A stretch of 37,081 bases of DNA from a bacterium (GTDB lineage Bacteria; Joyebacterota; Joyebacteria; Joyebacterales; Joyebacteraceae). Shown in pieces: positions 34,089 through 37,081 of the stretch. Numbering within the stretch: position 1 is the first letter of the stretch; the number at the start of each line of letters is the position of its first letter. Under the pieces are notes generated by a model that worked only from the letters and a program-made list of their open reading frames with translations, was not told the origin of the DNA and did not search any database. The stretch covers positions 1 through 37,081 of the forward strand of contig JALGVN010000007.1 of the NCBI GenBank assembly GCA_025774645.1. The letters are read 5' to 3'. Position numbers and translations under genes: made by a program.

Positions 34089-34634
34089 ATGACCAGGGAA
34101 GAGAACATCAAGGTCCTCAAGGAGAACTGCAGGAACAAGAACCTCTTCAAGCACATGCTGGCGACCGAGGCCGTGATGGCCGGCCTGGCCGAGAAGCTCG
34201 GGGAGGACGCGGAGTCGTGGGCGATGGCGGGGCTCATGCACGATCTCGACTACGACGAGACCTTCGACGAGCCGGACCGCCACGGGCTCCTTTCGGCCGA
34301 AATGCTGGCCGGAATGGCCTTTTCGGACGAGATCATCCACGCGGTGAAGGCCCACAACGACCACGTACCGCGGGAGAGCCAGATGGACCGGGCGCTCTAC
34401 GCGAGCGACCCGGTGACCGGTCTCATCGTGGCGGCGGCTCTGATGCATCCCGACAAGAAGCTCGCCGCCGTCGACGTCGAGTTCGTAATGCGGCGGTACG
34501 CCGAGAAGCGGTTCGCCGCTGGAGCCTCGCGCGAGCAGATCCAGTCGTGCACGGAGATGGGACTCACGCTCGAGGAGTTCGTCGGGATCGCACTCGCGTC
34601 GATGCAGGGAATCAGCGGGGATCTGGGGCTGTAG
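34089..34634 (+). CDS. HD-domain (HDIG-type) putative phosphohydrolase
   Basis: The 181-residue protein carries an HD metal-binding site: His22 (KHMLATEAVM), the pair His51-Asp52 (GLMHDLDYD), His65, His84/His89 (EIIHAVKAHND) and Asp107 (ASDPVTGL). This spacing fits the HDIG subfamily of metal-dependent phosphohydrolases acting on nucleotides or phosphorylated metabolites. The substrate is not predictable. The ATG at 34089 has GGAGGAG eight bases upstream. It follows recG by 64 bases on the same strand and is probably co-transcribed. A terminator hairpin follows 15 bases after its stop codon. No membrane segment or extra domain is seen. Confidence 0.9.
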   Translation: MTREENIKVLKENCRNKNLFKHMLATEAVMAGLAEKLGEDAESWAMAGLMHDLDYDETFDEPDRHGLLSAEMLAGMAFSDEIIHAVKAHNDHVPRESQMDRALYASDPVTGLIVAAALMHPDKKLAAVDVEFVMRRYAEKRFAAGASREQIQSCTEMGLTLEEFVGIALASMQGISGDLGL

Positions 34635-34649
34635 CTTCGGGCGAAAGAG

Positions 34650-34677
34650 AGAGCGCCCTGCGGACGCGGGGCGCTCT
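34650..34677. terminator. Terminator hairpin between HD gene and M23 peptidase gene
   Basis: AGAGCGCCCTGC and GCGGGGCGCTCT pair over 12 positions with one G-T wobble and a GGAC loop, followed by TGAATTTGCG. It lies between convergent genes and can serve both strands. Confidence 0.7.
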
Positions 34678-34703
34678 TGAATTTGCGTTCATGTCCGGAC
34701 GGG

Positions 34704-35957
34704 CTAGTACAGCACGCGCTCCGGGTTCATGCGCTTCCGGTTCTGTCTCACCTCGAAGTGGACGTGGGGACCGTTGGAGATGCCGGTGCTGCCGACCTTC
34801 GCGATCTGATCGCCCCTCTTCACGGTCTGGCCCCTCTTCACGAGGATCTTCGAGCAGTGCCCGTACGTCGTCTCGTACCCGTTCGGGTGCTCGATGACGA
34901 CGGCGCGACCGAGGCCGCCGTTCCAGCCTGCGGAGACCACGCGGCCCGCCAGTGCCGCTCGAACAGGAGTCCCGGACGGGGCGGCGATGTCGAGACCGTG
35001 ATGCATCATGCGTCTGTGGAAGATCGGGTGGTACCGGTTGCCGTACCGGCCGGAGATCCTGCCGTGCACCGGCCAGCCGAACCTGAAGAGCTGACCGAGC
35101 GCTTCCGTGCCGGGCACGAAGAGCTTCTGGCCGACGTGCAGCGCCTGGACGTCGACGCCGGGATTCGCGTTCACGAGTTCCGTGAGCTCGACGTTGTACT
35201 TCTTGCAGACGCCGCTGATCGTGTCGCCCTTCTTGATGCTGACGTAGGTCCCGTCCGTGTCGGGGATCTCGAGGATCTGGCCGGGCCTGAGGTAGCGCGC
35301 GCTCGGGAGGTCGTTCATCGCGATGATGGTCTCCATCTTGACGTGGTACTTCCTCGCGATGTTCCAGAGGCACTCGCCCCGCGCGACCGCGTGGCGGACG
35401 ATGATGGGGGCGCCCTGCTTGGCCTTGCCGTTGCCGCCTATGGGGGCGTCTGTCGAGATCGGGTAGAGGAATTCGAGCGAGCGGTCCCAGGACCTGTCCC
35501 TCGAGTAAAGGAGGGGGAGCCGGACTTCGGTCTCCCTGCGTGGAACCTGTGCGTAGCTCGCGCCGTTCGCGCTCGCGAGGAGGTCGAGGTCGATGCCGTG
35601 GGCCGCGGCGATCGTCTCGAGACCTTCGCCTGGCGACGCCGTGTACTGGAAGCTCTGGGCGTCGCCGGGGATGGGCGTCACGACACCGAGGACGTCGAAG
35701 CTCGACTTCAAGTAGTCGGACCCGGCCTGGTTCAACACGCGGCCCCAGGGCGAGAGTTCGCCGAACATGGGGCTCCGCGGGTTCAGACCGACGGGATCGC
35801 CGCTCACGACCTTGTGGAGCGTGAGCCCGGACGTCACGGCGAGGGTGACGACGAGAACGGAGAGCACGGAGTAGAACCGCGCAGTTGCCGGGAGTCGGCC
35901 GAACTGCGCGACGAGTGTGCTCGTGGGATAGGCTTCTGTCTGTTGTCTGGTTACCAT
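34704..35957 (-). CDS. Membrane-anchored LysM/M23 peptidoglycan peptidase
   Basis: The 417-residue protein has a cytoplasmic N terminus (1-27), one membrane helix (about 28-48) and a periplasmic part. LysM-type peptidoglycan-binding repeats follow (about 105-160, divergent; 185-233; 237-282, with ISGVCKKYNVELTELVNANP), then an M23 domain (about 290-415). Zinc ligands are His319 and Asp323 (HHGLD) and His400 in HVHFEVR (His398/His400). It is either a peptidoglycan endopeptidase or, since such proteins can be inactive activators, an EnvC/NlpD-like regulator; all ligands are present, so activity is likelier. The ATG at 35957 has no clear ribosome-binding site, and the consensus promoter just upstream would leave a leader of only about six bases. 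A role in cell separation fits the cell-wall genes elsewhere in the window. Confidence 0.93.
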   Translation of the reverse strand: MVTRQQTEAYPTSTLVAQFGRLPATARFYSVLSVLVVTLAVTSGLTLHKVVSGDPVGLNPRSPMFGELSPWGRVLNQAGSDYLKSSFDVLGVVTPIPGDAQSFQYTASPGEGLETIAAAHGIDLDLLASANGASYAQVPRRETEVRLPLLYSRDRSWDRSLEFLYPISTDAPIGGNGKAKQGAPIIVRHAVARGECLWNIARKYHVKMETIIAMNDLPSARYLRPGQILEIPDTDGTYVSIKKGDTISGVCKKYNVELTELVNANPGVDVQALHVGQKLFVPGTEALGQLFRFGWPVHGRISGRYGNRYHPIFHRRMMHHGLDIAAPSGTPVRAALAGRVVSAGWNGGLGRAVVIEHPNGYETTYGHCSKILVKRGQTVKRGDQIAKVGSTGISNGPHVHFEVRQNRKRMNPERVLY

Positions 35958-35969
35958 AGGTCAGGGGCG

Positions 35970-35998
35970 AATATACCGTTCCCGCCCCGGGCTGTCAA
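35970..35998 (-). promoter_or_regulatory. Near-consensus sigma70 promoter of the M23 gene
   Basis: On the minus strand, TTGACA (35998-35993), exactly 17 bases, then TATATT (35975-35970). This is the best promoter in the window. The predicted start of transcription, near 35963, lies only about six bases before the ATG at 35957. Confidence 0.8.
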
Positions 35999-36051
35999 GG
36001 CGGGGGAGACGTTACAGCATGCTTGCCAATGTGCAAAGACGGGGCCAGTTG

Positions 36052-36064
36052 GACATGTAATGTC
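36052..36064. promoter_or_regulatory. Small inverted repeat upstream of the M23 promoter
   Basis: GACAT-GTA-ATGTC is a 13-base dyad about 55 bases upstream of the -35 box of the M23 gene, in an AT-richer patch. It could be an operator; nothing else supports this. A second perfect palindrome, GCTCTAGAGC, lies at 36068-36077. Confidence 0.25.
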
Positions 36065-36150
36065 AGGCTCTAGAGCTTGTCGGGGAGCGAATCACAGATA
36101 CCGCGCTCTGGCTTGAATCTACGCCCGGCCGACGCCCCCCACCAGCCCCG

Positions 36151-37068
36151 CTACCTCCGGAGCGAGAACCCGATGCCCATCGTCTGCTTGACGCGCCAGG
36201 CATCGACGATCTTCTTGTCGTACTTGAACTGGAGGTAGAAGTTGAGCGAGAAGACGTCCGTCAGCTTGAGTGCGAGCGCCTGCTCCCAGTCGATCTCGAC
36301 CGCCTGCCAGTAGTCGGCCTCGGGAGTGCCCGCCCACTCGTCCTCCCGCGAGTTCTGGTACGCCTTGTAGGTCCACAGCCTCGTGCTGTAGTCGAGCCGG
36401 GACTCCCAGAACGGGTAGCGGAACTCGCTGATGAACTCGATGCCGGCGTCGTACGTCCACTGGTCGCTCCGCGTCCCCGTCAGCGTGTCGGCGACGTCGG
36501 CGTCGAGGAGCTGTCTGGCCGCCGCGCCGAGCCGGAACGAGAGTTCCTTCTCCTTCATGCCAGCGAAGAAGTCTCTGAGGAGCCCGGCAGACTCCGTGAA
36601 CGTCGTCGGGTTCAGGTAGCGCAGGTTCGTGGGATCGCTGTCGTCGACGAAGTCGCTCTCGACTCGGAGGGCGCCGTAGGGGCCTGCCGGCCAGCCGACG
36701 TCGAACCCGAAGACGGAGCCCAGATCGATGACGTCGGTCGAGATCTTCACGTCCTCCCACTCGCGCGTGTCGTCGTCCTGCGACCGCGTCTCGCCGTAGC
36801 TGAGGCGTAGCGTGGTTTTGTTCGTGACGACATTCGGCGTGATTCGCTTCTGGGCAATGCTTCGCGTGTCGAGCGTCCAGCTGTACGAGCTCACCTCGCT
36901 CCCGCTCCAGTTGTCGCTGTAGTTCGCCTGGTTGACGTTCAGACCTATGTTGGTCGCGATGTACCACTCGTCGGCGGAGAGCGTGTCCGGGGCCGCCGGC
37001 TGGTCCGCGGCGAGGAGCGGCGCGGCAGCCAGCGCCAGGGCGAGGAGCGCGATCCAGGGTGCTTTCAT
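36151..37068 (-). CDS. DUF3078-like outer-membrane beta-barrel protein
   Basis: The 305-residue protein has a signal peptide (1-20, cleavage after LLA-A) and alternating beta-strand sequence throughout, with many aromatic residues at strand ends. The start of the mature part (WYIATNIGLNVNQANYSDNWSGSE) matches the pattern of DUF3078 proteins of Bacteroidetes: an N-Q-x-x-Y/W-S-x-N-W-S-G motif near the N terminus. It ends KQTMGIGFSLRR, whose last strand lacks a terminal Phe. Function is unknown; a barrel porin or envelope structural protein is likely. The ATG at 37068 has AGGAG seven bases upstream. About 190 bases separate it from the M23 gene downstream, which has its own promoter, so the two may be independent. 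Confidence 0.75.
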   Translation of the reverse strand: MKAPWIALLALALAAAPLLAADQPAAPDTLSADEWYIATNIGLNVNQANYSDNWSGSEVSSYSWTLDTRSIAQKRITPNVVTNKTTLRLSYGETRSQDDDTREWEDVKISTDVIDLGSVFGFDVGWPAGPYGALRVESDFVDDSDPTNLRYLNPTTFTESAGLLRDFFAGMKEKELSFRLGAAARQLLDADVADTLTGTRSDQWTYDAGIEFISEFRYPFWESRLDYSTRLWTYKAYQNSREDEWAGTPEADYWQAVEIDWEQALALKLTDVFSLNFYLQFKYDKKIVDAWRVKQTMGIGFSLRR

Positions 37069-37081
37069 GCGAGGCTCCTGT

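Noticed and set aside
31817-34237. Very long minus-strand frame opposite recG
   Set aside because: It is an antisense shadow rich in Arg, Asp and Val; recG in the plus frame has all helicase motifs.

Overview
The window is a GC-rich bacterial chromosome segment. It probably comes from an uncultivated lineage of the Fibrobacteres-Chlorobi-Bacteroidetes (FCB) neighbourhood, of the Eisenbacteria or Krumholzibacteria kind. The grounds are a complete division and cell-wall (dcw) cluster, a secreted C25 (gingipain-like) peptidase ending in a FlgD-like/type IX sorting domain, a DUF3078-like outer-membrane protein, a Cys-rich beta-helix protein and a zinc-type ribosomal protein L28. The taxonomic placement is inference from recalled family distributions. 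No tRNA, rRNA, CRISPR array, insertion sequence or prophage gene was seen.

Positions 1-14100 (+ strand) hold the dcw cluster: murF, mraY, murD, ftsW, murG, murC, murB, ftsQ, ftsA, ftsZ and a TPR-repeat gene. They supply the cytoplasmic and lipid steps of peptidoglycan precursor synthesis and then the divisome core. Several junctions overlap by 4 bases (ftsW/murG, murG/murC, ftsQ/ftsA), which suggests translational coupling. There is no ddl between murB and ftsQ. Two genes carry surprising changes. murF has a 4-base loss inside its P-loop, and FtsA has lost the conserved acidic residues of its second phosphate motif.

Positions 14100-19800 encode envelope or secreted proteins: a Cys-rich beta-helix protein and the 1200-residue C25 peptidase. 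A small VOC-family gene lies between them on the minus strand. Hairpin terminators separate the convergent genes.

Positions 19800-31400 form a signalling region. Two very large multi-PAS/GAF hybrid histidine kinases lie in tandem on the minus strand and appear to be diverged paralogs. The upstream one has lost its ATP-lid (G2) segment through a frameshifting deletion. The downstream one keeps an open frame but has a degenerate H-box context and G2 box, an Asn in place of the receiver phospho-Asp, and an inserted coiled coil made of 21-residue tandem repeats. Divergent from them, under a good sigma70-type promoter, are a STAS anti-sigma-factor antagonist and an RsbW-like ATPase whose ATP lid carries an unusual Cys cluster.

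Positions 31400-37081 hold rpmB (-) and recG (+) with back-to-back promoters, an HD-domain protein (+), a membrane-anchored LysM/M23 peptidase (-) with a near-consensus promoter almost abutting its start codon, and a DUF3078-like beta-barrel protein (-).

No complete new system could be proven. The strongest leads are the paired damaged giant kinases beside the Cys-lid partner-switching pair, the altered FtsA nucleotide site, and two different C-terminal tails on the secreted proteins. Several lesions are small deletions at short repeats, so assembly error has to be weighed against biology.
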